Below are positions 26,824-35,857 of a stretch of 64,000 bases of DNA, piece after piece. Location of the stretch: positions 62,001 to 126,000 of the forward strand of contig DUCS01000006.1 of NCBI GenBank assembly GCA_012959695.1, read 5' to 3'. The DNA is from Cycloclasticus sp. (GTDB lineage Bacteria > Pseudomonadota > Gammaproteobacteria > Methylococcales > Cycloclasticaceae). The translations under genes were made by a program, and so were the position numbers. The notes beneath the pieces are model-generated. The model did no database searches and was not told the origin of the DNA. It saw only the letters and a program-made list of their open reading frames with translations. The stretch's first letter is position 1; the number at the start of each line of letters is the position of its first letter.

Positions 26824-27585
26824 ATGAATTTTGAAACATTATTAATTGAAGCACCTGCCGAAGGCGTCGCGTTAATTCGACTAAATAGGCCGCGCCAATA
26901 TAACGCGTTAAATACAACGCTATTGGGCGAGTTGGGGTCAGCCTTGGATCAGTTTGAAGCAGATGATGCTGTGAAAGTAGTCATCATCACAGGCTCTGAA
27001 AAAGCCTTTGCTGCAGGCGCGGACATTGCAGAAATGGTCGGTAAGTCTGGTGAAGAGATGTTACAGATGATTCAATCTGTTACTGGCTGGAAAGCGATTT
27101 CAACCTTCAGTAAACCAACCATTTGTTCTGTGTCTGGTATGGCATTAGGTGGTGGCTTTGAATTAGCCTTGCAATGCGACATTCTATTTGCGGCAAAAGG
27201 GGCGAAGTTTGCCTTACCTGAAGTTAATTTGGGTGTTATTCCTGGAGCAGGGGGCACACAACGCGTTGCCCGTTTGGTGGGTAAGTCATTAGCGATGGAA
27301 ATGGTGATGAATGCACGGCCCATGCTAGCTGAAGAGGCATTACAAAGAGGTATCGTTAGCCGTGTTATTGATGCCGATAAAATTGAAGCAGAAGCAGTTA
27401 AGCTTGCTAGCCAATTAGCGGGTAGAGCACAACATGCCGTTCGAACAGCCAAGGCGTGTGTTAATAAAGCGATTGATACCACGTTAGAAGAAGGCTTAAG
27501 CTACGAACAGCAATCATTTTTCCCGTTATTTGACACAGATGATGCGAAAAATATGATGGCAGCTTTCTTGAATAAATCGAAATAG
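26824..27585 (+). CDS. enoyl-CoA hydratase
   Basis: 253 residues from the ATG at 26824; AGGA at 26813-26816 is 7 bp before it but only 1 bp before the alternative ATG at 26818. Both catalytic glutamates of classic hydratases are present: Glu113 in LGGGFELALQCDI and Glu133 in ALPEVNLGVIPGAGGTQR. Oxyanion segment AAGADI at 64-69. Hydrates trans-2-enoyl-CoA in beta-oxidation with its operon partners. It also resembles BadK (cyclohexenecarboxyl-CoA hydratase), which belongs to the same subgroup, so it could serve the ring pathway. Confidence 0.93.
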   Translation: MNFETLLIEAPAEGVALIRLNRPRQYNALNTTLLGELGSALDQFEADDAVKVVIITGSEKAFAAGADIAEMVGKSGEEMLQMIQSVTGWKAISTFSKPTICSVSGMALGGGFELALQCDILFAAKGAKFALPEVNLGVIPGAGGTQRVARLVGKSLAMEMVMNARPMLAEEALQRGIVSRVIDADKIEAEAVKLASQLAGRAQHAVRTAKACVNKAIDTTLEEGLSYEQQSFFPLFDTDDAKNMMAAFLNKSK

Positions 27586-27614
27586 CACCTCCCAACAAGA
27601 CTAAAGGTTTTTTT

Positions 27615-28490
27615 ATGACATACCAATCTGATTTACGGCCCAATTTATTTAAAAATAGAAACATCATTGTTACTGGTGCCGGCAGTGGTTTTGGCCGCTG
27701 CAATGCGCATGAGCTCGCCTCATTAGGTGCCAATGTATTAATGGTGGGTCGTAAGTTGGATAAATTAGAATCCGTTAGGAATGAAATAAATGATGATGGC
27801 GGTCAATGCGATCTCGCTACGTGCGATATCCGTGATGAAGAGGCTGTTAAACAGGTAGTTGCAGGTTTTATCGACAAACACGGCGAAATTTACGGGCTCG
27901 TCAACAATGCCGGCGGTCAGTTTCCTGCGCCACTAGCCGATATCAGTAAAAATGGTTGGAATGCCGTGGTGAATACCAATCTGACGGGGGGCTTTTTAAT
28001 GGCCCGAGAAGTCTTCAATCAATCCATGAGTAAACACGGTGGCTCTATCGTTAATATCGTTGCTGATATGTGGCGTGGTATGCCGGGTATGGGGCATTCT
28101 GGGGCCGCTCGTGCAGGTATGGTTAACTTTACTCAAACCGCGTCGTATGAATGGGGACATGCTGGCGTTCGCGTTAATGCGGTTGCCCCTGGTTGGATAG
28201 CATCTAGTGGGATGGATACGTATAACGATGCTTATAAAGTTATATTAAAAACACTAAAAAATTATGTACCGCTTGGGCGGTTGGGTAATGAGTCTGAAAT
28301 CAGTGCAGCAATCAGTTTTTTGTTGAGTGATTCTGCTCGTTATATTAGCGGCACCGTTATTAATGTTGATGGTGCTTCATCCCAAGGCAATACAGCTGTT
28401 TATCCCTTACCAACGGCTAAAAACTTATCACCTTTTGATGGCTTCCATAGAGCGGTCACGCCTGAGTTATTTAAAGACGAAAATCAATAG
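27615..28490 (+). CDS. SDR-family trans-2-enoyl-CoA reductase-like (PECR-like)
   Basis: 291 residues. TGAGSGFGR nucleotide motif near 20-28 and NNAGGQFPAPL. Instead of the usual Tyr-x3-Lys it has HSGAARAGM, exactly as in the peroxisomal trans-2-enoyl-CoA reductase/DECR2 group, where Tyr and Lys are naturally absent. Also shares SIVNIVADMWRGMPG and VAPGWI with that group. Likely an NADPH-dependent enoyl or dienoyl-CoA reductase that deals with misplaced double bonds. In the ligase-thiolase operon, 6 bp before the CoA-transferase-like gene. Confidence 0.86.
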   Translation: MTYQSDLRPNLFKNRNIIVTGAGSGFGRCNAHELASLGANVLMVGRKLDKLESVRNEINDDGGQCDLATCDIRDEEAVKQVVAGFIDKHGEIYGLVNNAGGQFPAPLADISKNGWNAVVNTNLTGGFLMAREVFNQSMSKHGGSIVNIVADMWRGMPGMGHSGAARAGMVNFTQTASYEWGHAGVRVNAVAPGWIASSGMDTYNDAYKVILKTLKNYVPLGRLGNESEISAAISFLLSDSARYISGTVINVDGASSQGNTAVYPLPTAKNLSPFDGFHRAVTPELFKDENQ

Positions 28491-28495
28491 CCTGT

Positions 28496-29338
28496 ATGAA
28501 TGAGTTATTAAAAGGTACTCAGGTTGTTACCCTTGCATTAAATTTACCCGGGCCCTTAGCAGCCAAGCGCTTTACTGATTTAGGCGCAACCGTTATTAAG
28601 GTAGAACCACCGGAAGGTGACCCGTTTAATACCTATTGTACTGATTGGTATGTCTCGGTTAATGATGGGCAACAAGTATCGTTTATTGACTTGAAATCAG
28701 CTGACGGTTTGGAGCAGTTGTCTGCGTTACTTTCAACGGCTCAACTGCTAATTACAGCGCAACGCCCTGCGGCACTAGAGCGTTTGGATTTAGGATGGGA
28801 TTCACTTCATGCGCAACATCCACAGCTAAATCATTTGGCTATTGTTGGTTACCCTGAACCAAAAGAAAACCATGCAGGTCATGATGTTACCTACCAAGCT
28901 TCACGTGGCTTGTTAAGTCCCCCACACATGCCGAAAACCTTAGTTGCTGATTTGGCGGGAGCAGAACGTGCAGCATTTGAAGGATTAAGCATGTTGATGG
29001 CAAGTCAGGCGGATGGACAAGGCCGGCGTAGTTTAGTGGCGTTATCTGACGCCGCTGACTACATGGCGCAGCCATATGATTACGGCTTGACTAATCACGG
29101 TTCATTACTGAGTGGTGTGTTACCTGAATATTGTTTATACCAAGCTAAAACCGGTTGGGTGGCTATTGCTGCACTTGAGCCTCATTTTAGAAAGGCTTTG
29201 ACCACACAGTTAGAACTCAGCTCGCTATCTAAAGATTCCGTCGCAGAAAAAATGAAAGGAAAAACAGCCGAAGAATGGGAACGTTGGGCTAACCAATACG
29301 ATATTCCATTAGTGGCTGTTAAAGCTGAATTGAAGTAG
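28496..29338 (+). CDS. short CaiB/BaiF-family (class III) CoA-transferase or racemase
   Basis: 280 residues, shorter than the 360-400 usual for family III. N-terminal LPGPLAAKRFTDLGATVIKVEPPEGD (in part) and GHDVTYQASRGLL with Asp130, the counterpart of the catalytic Asp of this family and of alpha-methylacyl-CoA racemase. The C-terminal part is reduced but keeps the DIPLV-type end. An alpha-methylacyl-CoA racemase-like role would suit branched-chain beta-oxidation, since the operon's dehydrogenase accepts one epimer only; a CoA-transferase is the alternative. No frameshift is visible. Confidence 0.78.
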   Translation: MNELLKGTQVVTLALNLPGPLAAKRFTDLGATVIKVEPPEGDPFNTYCTDWYVSVNDGQQVSFIDLKSADGLEQLSALLSTAQLLITAQRPAALERLDLGWDSLHAQHPQLNHLAIVGYPEPKENHAGHDVTYQASRGLLSPPHMPKTLVADLAGAERAAFEGLSMLMASQADGQGRRSLVALSDAADYMAQPYDYGLTNHGSLLSGVLPEYCLYQAKTGWVAIAALEPHFRKALTTQLELSSLSKDSVAEKMKGKTAEEWERWANQYDIPLVAVKAELK

Positions 29339-29358
29339 CTTTTTTGCTTCAATAAAAC

Positions 29359-29402
29359 TTATACCCTACCCATCGGAGGGCACAAGTGCCCCTTGGGTAT
29401 AA
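29359..29402. terminator. bidirectional terminator-like inverted repeat
   Basis: Outer arms TTATACCC (29359-29366) and GGGTATAA (29395-29402) enclose an inner hairpin GGGCAC-AA-GTGCCC (29378-29391). It lies between the convergent CoA-transferase-like and nitroreductase genes, where a shared terminator is expected. Confidence 0.65.
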
Positions 29403-29429
29403 AGCTGAATAAGTAAAAATCTCTAGCCG

Positions 29430-30095
29430 TTAGTCAAAGAAATCAGTAAAGCCTTCAACCTCTTCACGTCGCGTACGGTATTGGTTAACTGCTTTGTCAT
29501 CATCTGGGTAACCTAGCGATAAGCCACATATCAAGTCGTATTGATCTGACACGCCTAATTCTTTTCTTATAATATCTGGGTAATCGCTGGTTGATGCCTG
29601 TGGGCAACTGCCTAAGCCATGTTCACGTGAAGCCAGCATAACGCTTTGTATAAACATGCCCATGTCAAACCAAGAGCCTTTGCCCATGATTTTATCAATA
29701 AAGAAAAACAAGGTAACCGGCGCGCCAAAGAATTTGAAATTTGCCATGCCTGCTTCAATCCGTTTTTGTTTGTCTTCACGGCCAATGTCTAATGCGCCAT
29801 ATAAATCCATACCACATTGAAAACGTCGGCCTTTAAATGGCTCAATCCACTCTTCAGGGTAATAAAGGTAATCGGGGTTTGCTTTCGTACCGCCTTCAAC
29901 CGCTTTTATCAACTCATCTGATATGCGCTGTTTACTATTACCACGCACAACGGCAACCTTCCAAGGTTGCGTATTGGTACCCGATGGGCTCCAACGGGCG
30001 GTATCTAAAACAGCTGTGATTGTCTCATTGGTGACATCTTTATCTAAATAAGCACGTACAGAAATTCTTCCTTTAATGGCATCTTCAATATTCAT
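29430..30095 (-). CDS. nitroreductase-family flavoprotein
   Basis: 221 residues. ISVRAYLDKDVTNE, WSPSGTNTQPWKVAVV (about 35-50) with the FMN-binding Arg/Ser-Gly-x-N-x-QPW pattern, and the C-terminal LSLGYPDDD plus YRTRREEVEGF. Dimeric FMN enzymes of this family reduce nitro groups, quinones or enones with NAD(P)H. Its place between a beta-oxidation operon and a TetR gene hints at an enoate or enone substrate, but nothing in the sequence shows it. Confidence 0.9.
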   Translation of the reverse strand: MNIEDAIKGRISVRAYLDKDVTNETITAVLDTARWSPSGTNTQPWKVAVVRGNSKQRISDELIKAVEGGTKANPDYLYYPEEWIEPFKGRRFQCGMDLYGALDIGREDKQKRIEAGMANFKFFGAPVTLFFFIDKIMGKGSWFDMGMFIQSVMLASREHGLGSCPQASTSDYPDIIRKELGVSDQYDLICGLSLGYPDDDKAVNQYRTRREEVEGFTDFFD

Positions 30096-30203
30096 TATTT
30101 TCCTTATTCGCTTGTTGAAAGTACTAGCCGATTATTTTATCAGAATAACCATTTTTACATTTTGAAACTATGGAGATTATTTAATCTTTTAATACATTTA
30201 TAC

Positions 30204-30213
30204 CTAATGTTAG
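30204..30213. promoter_or_regulatory. compact CTAA/TTAG palindrome before a TetR gene
   Basis: CTAATGTTAG, 37 bp before the TetR start at 30251 and between it and the divergent nitroreductase. It has the same half-sites as the 14-bp sites elsewhere but lacks the four central bases, so it is a variant rather than a member of the main set. Confidence 0.35.
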
Positions 30214-30250
30214 AATGACTTAAACAACTTTATTTATTACGAATTCTTAT

Positions 30251-30850
30251 ATGGCTATATCCACCTCCAAAACGCCTGTTAAAACACGCACTAAGATTTT
30301 AGATGTGTCTGCTGCACTTTTTAGCAGGCATGGTTATAACGGTACCGCGTTGCGGGATATTGCTAAAGCACTTGATATGAAAGCAGGTAGTCTTTATTAC
30401 CACTTCGACTCTAAAGAACAAATAGTTTTAGAAGTGTTGAAAATTGGGATTAAAAACATTATCCACACCGTTATTGCAGAAGTAGAAGGCTTACCAAAAG
30501 ACAGTACATCAAGAGAAGTAATGGTGGCCGCGGCAAAAGGGCATTTAAGAGCCTTGCATGAAAAAGGTGACTATACCTCAACGAGTATTCTTAATTATGG
30601 ACAACTGCCAGACTCAGTTCAGGAAGCAGGCCGTGTTACTCGCGAACAATACGAAGATATGTGGCGCAAATGGCTAACGAACGCTCAAGATAAAGGTGAT
30701 ATCAGGGCTGATGTAAATCTGACTATACTCAGGGTGTCTATTTTAGGCGCATTGAACCGATTACTCACGTGGTATAAAAAAGGTGAGTTAAGCATTAATG
30801 ACATCGCAACCATTCAAATAGGCATTTTTTGGGATGGTATTGATACGTAA
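30251..30850 (+). CDS. TetR-family transcriptional regulator (paralogue of the one at 53557)
   Basis: 199 residues. Helix-turn-helix: ALFSRHGYNGTALRDIAKAL then DMKAGSLYYHFDSKEQI. The C-terminal domain (GHLRALHEKGDYTSTSI, VTREQYEDMWRKWL, GDIRADVNLTILR) matches the TetR protein at 53557 segment by segment, so the two are paralogues and may share an operator. Both carry a DYT-S/T-T and GQLP/GQVP pattern. Probably senses an acyl-CoA. A compact palindrome lies upstream. Confidence 0.93.
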   Translation: MAISTSKTPVKTRTKILDVSAALFSRHGYNGTALRDIAKALDMKAGSLYYHFDSKEQIVLEVLKIGIKNIIHTVIAEVEGLPKDSTSREVMVAAAKGHLRALHEKGDYTSTSILNYGQLPDSVQEAGRVTREQYEDMWRKWLTNAQDKGDIRADVNLTILRVSILGALNRLLTWYKKGELSINDIATIQIGIFWDGIDT

Positions 30851-30885
30851 GGGTTAACGGCTGGTATTAAGATAACCTTTCAGCA

Positions 30886-32271
30886 TTAAAGAACCGCTGT
30901 TAGATCTTCTACGCTAGCGCATTCCTTCATATTCAAAATAACTGTTTTAATCTGCTCTGCTTTGTCTTTAGAGATAGCCATCGCACAATTCTGAAAAAAC
31001 TTATCAGCAATATCTGCATCGGCTAATGGTCTGTCAAAACACCCTCGGTTTTTAAACTCTCGTTGTGCAAATGTTCGGCCATCTTTTAAGGTGATACGTA
31101 CTTCACCAGAGTAATAGGTAGGAAAGCCTGATTCTGGATCTGCTTGGTAATTCACCTTTTTAGTTAAATCCAAAATAACTTGGTCTTTAAGCGGTTCAGG
31201 CTCTAAATCCTTAAGGCTAAATTCATGACGCACCAACGCCAACGCAACAAGGTAGGGCGCGCTAAATTGTGCATCATACGCACAAGTTGGTGATTGCTTG
31301 CTCGCTAAAGGTTCACACACCGTTTTAACCACTTCTTCAGGAACTAAAGCAGTAATAGATTCAATTTGATCAGCGGTTAAGCTGTGTTGTTTGCTAAGAA
31401 GAATCGTCGCGTCTATCACGGCGTGTGTAAAGTGGCATGATGGATACGGTTTGATGCCAACATTCATAACTTCCCAAACATCATTTAAACCAGCGGTTGC
31501 AAGGCTGTAGTCACATTGTGACTCTATGCTTGTTAAGTGGCTTTTATATAAACCAAAACGGCCTTCATAAGGCTGACTGGGGCCAACATAACCGGCTTGC
31601 GCAAAGGTTGCGGACATAATGCCAGATACCGCCGCCCAGCCTGGGTGGTAACGTTTGGTCCAAGCGCCGTCTTCCAAAAATTCGAAATTGCCTGAGGCCA
31701 TGCTTAAGGCAATGCCTTGAGCCATCACCATTTGTTCTTCAGTTAGCTTCATCAACATGCCAGCAACAAGGCTACAAGCAAATGCACCAGCAATCCCTGT
31801 CGGGTGGTGCCCAACCTGGTGGAAAGCGCCTTTTGCTACCATACCTATACGGGCGCCCACTTCCATGCCCGCAATGTATGCGGCCAACATATCAGCACCA
31901 CTGGCATTTGTTTTTTCAGCAACAGCTAATACACACGGCCAAACCGCTGATGTCATATGCACCACACCAGCAACGTGCGTATCGTCAAAATCCAAACCGT
32001 GTATTAGCAAACCGTTTGCCAACGCTGCATCTCGATAAGCGAGTTTTTCACCAGTACCGAGCACTATATGCTTGCCCGGCTCATCAAATGCGCGGATGGC
32101 ATTTAAACCGATTTTACTGAATTCGTATTGACTAGAGGCATAGGCGATACCAGTGCCATCTAGTATTAGTTGAGTTGCTTTTTCTTGGACGTCAGCGGGT
32201 ACTTCGCTTAAATCAAAGTTAAAAACAAAGTTCGCAAGCTCAGCTGAAATAGTCTTTTGTTGTAATGTCAT
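30886..32271 (-). CDS. MmgE/PrpD family protein
   Basis: 461 residues, full length for the 2-methylcitrate dehydratase/cis-aconitate decarboxylase family. GLDFDDTH (with the conserved Asp-Asp), FHQVGHHPTGIAGAFA and YPSCHFTHAVIDA are family landmarks. Members dehydrate 2-methylcitrate or related hydroxy acids. Divergent from the AliB-like operon with a shared promoter region containing a CTAA-N6-TTAG site, so it probably belongs to the same regulon; a hydroxy or tricarboxylic intermediate would be its substrate. Methylcitrate dehydratase proper is only one option. Confidence 0.9.
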   Translation of the reverse strand: MTLQQKTISAELANFVFNFDLSEVPADVQEKATQLILDGTGIAYASSQYEFSKIGLNAIRAFDEPGKHIVLGTGEKLAYRDAALANGLLIHGLDFDDTHVAGVVHMTSAVWPCVLAVAEKTNASGADMLAAYIAGMEVGARIGMVAKGAFHQVGHHPTGIAGAFACSLVAGMLMKLTEEQMVMAQGIALSMASGNFEFLEDGAWTKRYHPGWAAVSGIMSATFAQAGYVGPSQPYEGRFGLYKSHLTSIESQCDYSLATAGLNDVWEVMNVGIKPYPSCHFTHAVIDATILLSKQHSLTADQIESITALVPEEVVKTVCEPLASKQSPTCAYDAQFSAPYLVALALVRHEFSLKDLEPEPLKDQVILDLTKKVNYQADPESGFPTYYSGEVRITLKDGRTFAQREFKNRGCFDRPLADADIADKFFQNCAMAISKDKAEQIKTVILNMKECASVEDLTAVL

Positions 32272-32339
32272 GTTTATAAAGTTCTGATTGATTGTTCAGG
32301 CTAAAAATACCATATATATATAAATATATCTTGTTAATT

Positions 32340-32353
32340 CTAACGAATGTTAG
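32340..32353. promoter_or_regulatory. putative operator CTAA-N6-TTAG in the PrpD/AliB divergent promoter
   Basis: CTAACGAATGTTAG with 5-bp perfect arms (CTAAC, GTTAG), 80 bp before the GTG start of the AliB-like gene and 68 bp before the PrpD-like start. A run of alternating TA (32313-32327) precedes it. Confidence 0.55.
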
Positions 32354-32433
32354 TATTTTATAACGAGACTTTTATTAGTTTATTTATCAGTCAGTTTTAG
32401 AACTCTCAGCAACGTTTCAAACAGGAGAAATAC

Positions 32434-33588
32434 GTGGATTTTTTGTGGACTGAAGAACAGCTAGCCATTAAGGAAAGTGCTCGACGTTTTGCTGAAGAAA
32501 AACTTCGCCCAGAATACCAAGCTAACGACGATAAACACGTATTTGACCGCACCATGCTAAAAGAAATGGGCGAACTCGGCTTAATTGGGAGTGAGCTATC
32601 AGAAAAGTATGGTGGTCTTGGTTTAGGTTATGTTACGGCTGGGCTGATTACTGAAGAAATTTCCCGAGCCGACTTTAACGTGGCTTACGTACAAATTTTA
32701 GCCGGTTTAAACGGTGGCATTATTGAAAAGTTCGCTGCGCCTCATTTAGCTCAAAAATGGATAACTAAAATCATCAGTGGCGAGGCCTTAGTCGCCATTG
32801 CCTTAACCGAGCCGAGTGTTGGCTCAGATGCTGCTAATTTAAAACTTAAAGCAGAACGTAAAGGGGATGTGTTTGTTTTAAACGGCGAGAAAACATCTAT
32901 TTCTGCTGCTGCCCAGGCGGATGTTGCCGTTGTTTTTGCTCGTACTGGCACACCTGAAGAGAAGGCGAGAGGCGTTAGTGCGTTTTTAGTTGAGTTAGAC
33001 AACCCAAACATTGAACGTACCCATTTTGATGACCTTGGTGAATCTATTGTTGGACGTGGCTCTTTGTTTTTTGATAATGTTGAAGTACCGGCAGAAAACA
33101 TGCTTGGCGAAGAGGGCCTTGGCTTTATTCAAGTGATGCAAGGGTTTGATTACAGCCGTGCATTGATCGGCTTGCAATGCTTAGCGGCCGCCAAGGTATC
33201 GGTTGAAGAAAGTTGGGAACAAGTGCGAACTCGTGAGGCATTTGGCAAAAAGATATCTAAGTTCGAAGGCGTTAGTTTTCCGTTAGCAGAAGCCGAAACG
33301 TTTATCGAAGCAGCATCGCTATTGTGCTACAAAACCCTTTGGCTAAGAGATCAAGGAAAACCTCATACCGCTGAAGCAGCTATGTGCAAATGGTGGGCGC
33401 CCAAAGTGTCGTTCGAGATTATCCATAACTGTTTGTTAGCGCATGGACACGGCGGTTACAGTAAAGACTACCCAATACAACAACGCTTACGCGATGTACT
33501 TGGCTTGCAAATCGGCGATGGCACCGCGCAAATACAAAAAATCGTCATTGCCCGTGAAAAAATAGGCCGCGATGGCGTGCCTTATTAA
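32434..33588 (+). CDS. aliB: acyl-CoA dehydrogenase, cyclohexanecarboxyl-CoA dehydrogenase (AliB)-like
   Basis: 384 residues starting at GTG with AGGAG 8 bp upstream. Flavin motif LTEPSVGSDAANLK. The C-terminal catalytic motif reads LQIGDGTAQIQK, with Asp362 where short-chain enzymes have Glu; this IGDGTAQI form is seen in the alicyclic-acid dehydrogenases AliB of Rhodopseudomonas. It would convert cyclohexanecarboxyl-CoA to cyclohex-1-ene-carboxyl-CoA. The BadI homologue two genes downstream supports this strongly. Leads the 32.4-47.2 kb operon. Confidence 0.85.
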   Translation: MDFLWTEEQLAIKESARRFAEEKLRPEYQANDDKHVFDRTMLKEMGELGLIGSELSEKYGGLGLGYVTAGLITEEISRADFNVAYVQILAGLNGGIIEKFAAPHLAQKWITKIISGEALVAIALTEPSVGSDAANLKLKAERKGDVFVLNGEKTSISAAAQADVAVVFARTGTPEEKARGVSAFLVELDNPNIERTHFDDLGESIVGRGSLFFDNVEVPAENMLGEEGLGFIQVMQGFDYSRALIGLQCLAAAKVSVEESWEQVRTREAFGKKISKFEGVSFPLAEAETFIEAASLLCYKTLWLRDQGKPHTAEAAMCKWWAPKVSFEIIHNCLLAHGHGGYSKDYPIQQRLRDVLGLQIGDGTAQIQKIVIAREKIGRDGVPY

Positions 33589-33610
33589 TGACTAAATAAC
33601 AGGAATAACC

Positions 33611-34417
33611 ATGACTGATGATGTAGTTCTTTCAACCGTTGACGGTAACGTAGGTATTATTAGTATTAACCGAGCCGATAAGTTTAATTGTCTGTCTATG
33701 AGCGTTCATGAAGGCTTGCAGGCGGCCTTAAAAAACCATGAAGAAAATTTAGATGTTCGAGTTATTTTATTATGCTCTGAAGGGAAACATTTTTGTACCG
33801 GTGCTGACTTAGGCGAAGTTCACGCAAAAATTGAATCGAAAGATGAAGAAGCGTTGCGATTTTTTATTGAATTAGGCCATAAAACTTGTACTGGTTTTGA
33901 ACAAAGTAGCCTGCCAGTTATTGGCGCTATTCAAGGGTTCTGTTTAGCCGGCGGGCTTGAAATTTCATTAGGCTGCGATATTTTATTTGCTGCAGATGAT
34001 GCCGTATTTGGCGATCAACACGCTAACTATGGATTAATACCAGGCTGGGGCGGTAGTCAACGACTACCACGCGTTATAGGGTTTCGTCGTGCATTAGACT
34101 TAATGCTATCTGGGCGTCGGTTAAAAGCCGAAGAAGCCGAAAAATGGGGCATGGTGAGCTATTTAGCACCCGCCGCTGATTTACGTAGCAAAGCCTTAGA
34201 CTATTGCCATACCTTGGCCAGTAAAAGCGCAGAAGGCTTAGCCATGATGAAAAATTTGGCTTACAACGGCGTGGACTTACCGCTACCAGCATCATTGGAA
34301 TTAGAAGTAAATGAAGCCGTTAAAGGCTTACAAAGTGACGATGTAGCTGAAGGTTTAGCGGCCTTTGGAGAACGTCGTGAGCCTGCTTTTAAACCACGTG
34401 ACAACACAAATACTTAA
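33611..34417 (+). CDS. enoyl-CoA hydratase family protein, probably ring-enoyl-CoA hydratase
   Basis: 268 residues. Oxyanion segment CTGADLGEV; Glu117 in AGGLEISLGCDI corresponds to Glu144 of rat hydratase, but the second catalytic position reads His137 (FGDQHANYGLIPGWGG) in place of Glu164. Sits between AliB-like and BadI-like genes, where the ali/bad pathway needs a hydratase for cyclohex-1-ene-carboxyl-CoA, the BadK step. It is not a close BadK by motif (BadK keeps both Glu), so the function is taken from position. Confidence 0.85.
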   Translation: MTDDVVLSTVDGNVGIISINRADKFNCLSMSVHEGLQAALKNHEENLDVRVILLCSEGKHFCTGADLGEVHAKIESKDEEALRFFIELGHKTCTGFEQSSLPVIGAIQGFCLAGGLEISLGCDILFAADDAVFGDQHANYGLIPGWGGSQRLPRVIGFRRALDLMLSGRRLKAEEAEKWGMVSYLAPAADLRSKALDYCHTLASKSAEGLAMMKNLAYNGVDLPLPASLELEVNEAVKGLQSDDVAEGLAAFGERREPAFKPRDNTNT

Positions 34418-34435
34418 CCTAAAAGAGACAATATT

Positions 34436-35218
34436 ATGAGTTATCAAGACATAACATATGAAGTAAAAAACGGCGCGGCTTACATCACCATTAATCGTCC
34501 AGACGTTTACAACGCCTTTAGAGGTATTACCTGTGATGAACTTATTGATGCCTTCGGTAAAGCCGCTTGGGACAATAGCATCGGCGTCATTGTATTTGCT
34601 GGTGCTGGCGATAAAGCTTTTTGTACGGGCGGTGATCAAAGTGCTCACGATGGGCATTATGATGGCCGTGGAACCATTGGCTTGCCGATTGAAGAACTGC
34701 ACACGATTATTCGTGATGCACCAAAGCCAGTGATAGCAAAAGTGCAAGGTTATGCGATTGGTGGCGGTAACGTATTTGCCACTATTTGTGACATGACCAT
34801 TGCATCTGAAAAAGCTGTCTTCGGTCAAGTGGGGCCTAAAGTTGGCTCTGTAGACCCAGGTTTTGGAACCGCTTATTTAGCCCGTGTTGTTGGTGAGAAA
34901 AAAGCACGCGAAATTTGGTATATGTGCCGTAAATATTCTGCACAAGAAGCACTTGATATGGGGTTAGTTAATGCCGTAGTCGCGCACGACCAACTCGATG
35001 CAGAAGTTGAAAAATGGTGTGATGAAATTATGCAAAAAAGTCCAACAGCCATTTCAATTGCTAAACGCTCATTTAATGCAGATTCAGAAAACATACGCGG
35101 GATTGGTGCACTTGGTCTACAAGCCTTAGCGCTTTATTACGATACCGATGAATCTCAAGAAGGCGTTAAAGCGTTTAATGAAAAACGTAAACCAGATTTC
35201 CGTCAATTTAAAAAATAA
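34436..35218 (+). CDS. badI: 2-ketocyclohexanecarboxyl-CoA hydrolase (BadI)
   Basis: 260 residues, same length as Rhodopseudomonas palustris BadI and alike along the whole chain: NAFRGITCDELI (26-37), FCTGGDQSAHDGHYDGRGT (62-80), LPIEELHTIIRD, QGYAIGGGNVFATICD, GQVGPKVGSVDPGFGTAYLAR with Asp140, EIWYMC and YYDTDESQEGVKA. Crotonase fold related to MenB. BadI opens the ring of 2-oxocyclohexanecarboxyl-CoA by hydrolysis, giving pimeloyl-CoA. This is the most diagnostic gene of the operon. Its stop overlaps the next ATG by 1 bp. Confidence 0.95.
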   Translation: MSYQDITYEVKNGAAYITINRPDVYNAFRGITCDELIDAFGKAAWDNSIGVIVFAGAGDKAFCTGGDQSAHDGHYDGRGTIGLPIEELHTIIRDAPKPVIAKVQGYAIGGGNVFATICDMTIASEKAVFGQVGPKVGSVDPGFGTAYLARVVGEKKAREIWYMCRKYSAQEALDMGLVNAVVAHDQLDAEVEKWCDEIMQKSPTAISIAKRSFNADSENIRGIGALGLQALALYYDTDESQEGVKAFNEKRKPDFRQFKK

Positions 35219-35820
35219 TGGCTAACAAAAGTCCGAAGGTGTTTTCAATTGATGGTGTCATTCCCGTCATTCACCCTACGGCGTTTGTTGATAGTACAGC
35301 CGTTGTTATTGGTGATGTGGTAATTGGGGCGAATTGTTATATTGGGCCCAATGTATCGCTACGGGGCGATATGGCGGCTATAGAGATTGGCGAAGGCTCT
35401 AATATCCAAGATAATTGCACCCTGCATTGCATGACGGGCATACCCACCATTGTTGGGGAGTGGGGGCATATTGGCCACGGTGCTGTTGTTCATAGCGCAT
35501 GTTTGGAAAAAAATGTGCTGGTAGGGATGAATGCGGTGGTCATGGATGAATCCATCGTTGGTGAGAACAGCGTTGTCGCAGCCATGGCTTTTGTTAAAAC
35601 GGGCATGCAAATACCTAATAATAGTTTAGTTGCTGGTGTACCCGCCCGTATTATTCGTAGCCTAAAACCTGAAGAAATTGAATGGAAACGTGATGGCACC
35701 CGTTGCTACCACGAATTAGTTGAACGGTGCCATGCTTCGTTGGAAGCTGTTGATGCACTCACAGAAAAAGAAAATAACCGACCGTCTTTGAAAGTCAGCA
35801 TGATTGATAAGAAGGCCTAA
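35218..35820 (+). CDS. gamma-carbonic-anhydrase-like hexapeptide protein (PaaY/CaiE type)
   Basis: 200 residues of left-handed beta-helix repeats (VVIGDVVIGANCYIGPNVSLRGD, in part). Zn-ligand pattern His70, His87 and His92 (LHCM, HIGHGAVVH) matches gamma-class carbonic anhydrases and the PaaY thioesterase. PaaY hydrolyses stalled ring-CoA esters to protect the CoA pool in phenylacetate degradation; a similar rescue role in a ring-acid operon is likely here. The C-terminal 40 residues (WKRDGTRCYHELVERC) are the extension seen in PaaY and CaiE. Confidence 0.88.
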   Translation: MANKSPKVFSIDGVIPVIHPTAFVDSTAVVIGDVVIGANCYIGPNVSLRGDMAAIEIGEGSNIQDNCTLHCMTGIPTIVGEWGHIGHGAVVHSACLEKNVLVGMNAVVMDESIVGENSVVAAMAFVKTGMQIPNNSLVAGVPARIIRSLKPEEIEWKRDGTRCYHELVERCHASLEAVDALTEKENNRPSLKVSMIDKKA

Positions 35821-35857
35821 TCGTCGTTGATGATGAACAAACAGTAAGGAGAACAGT

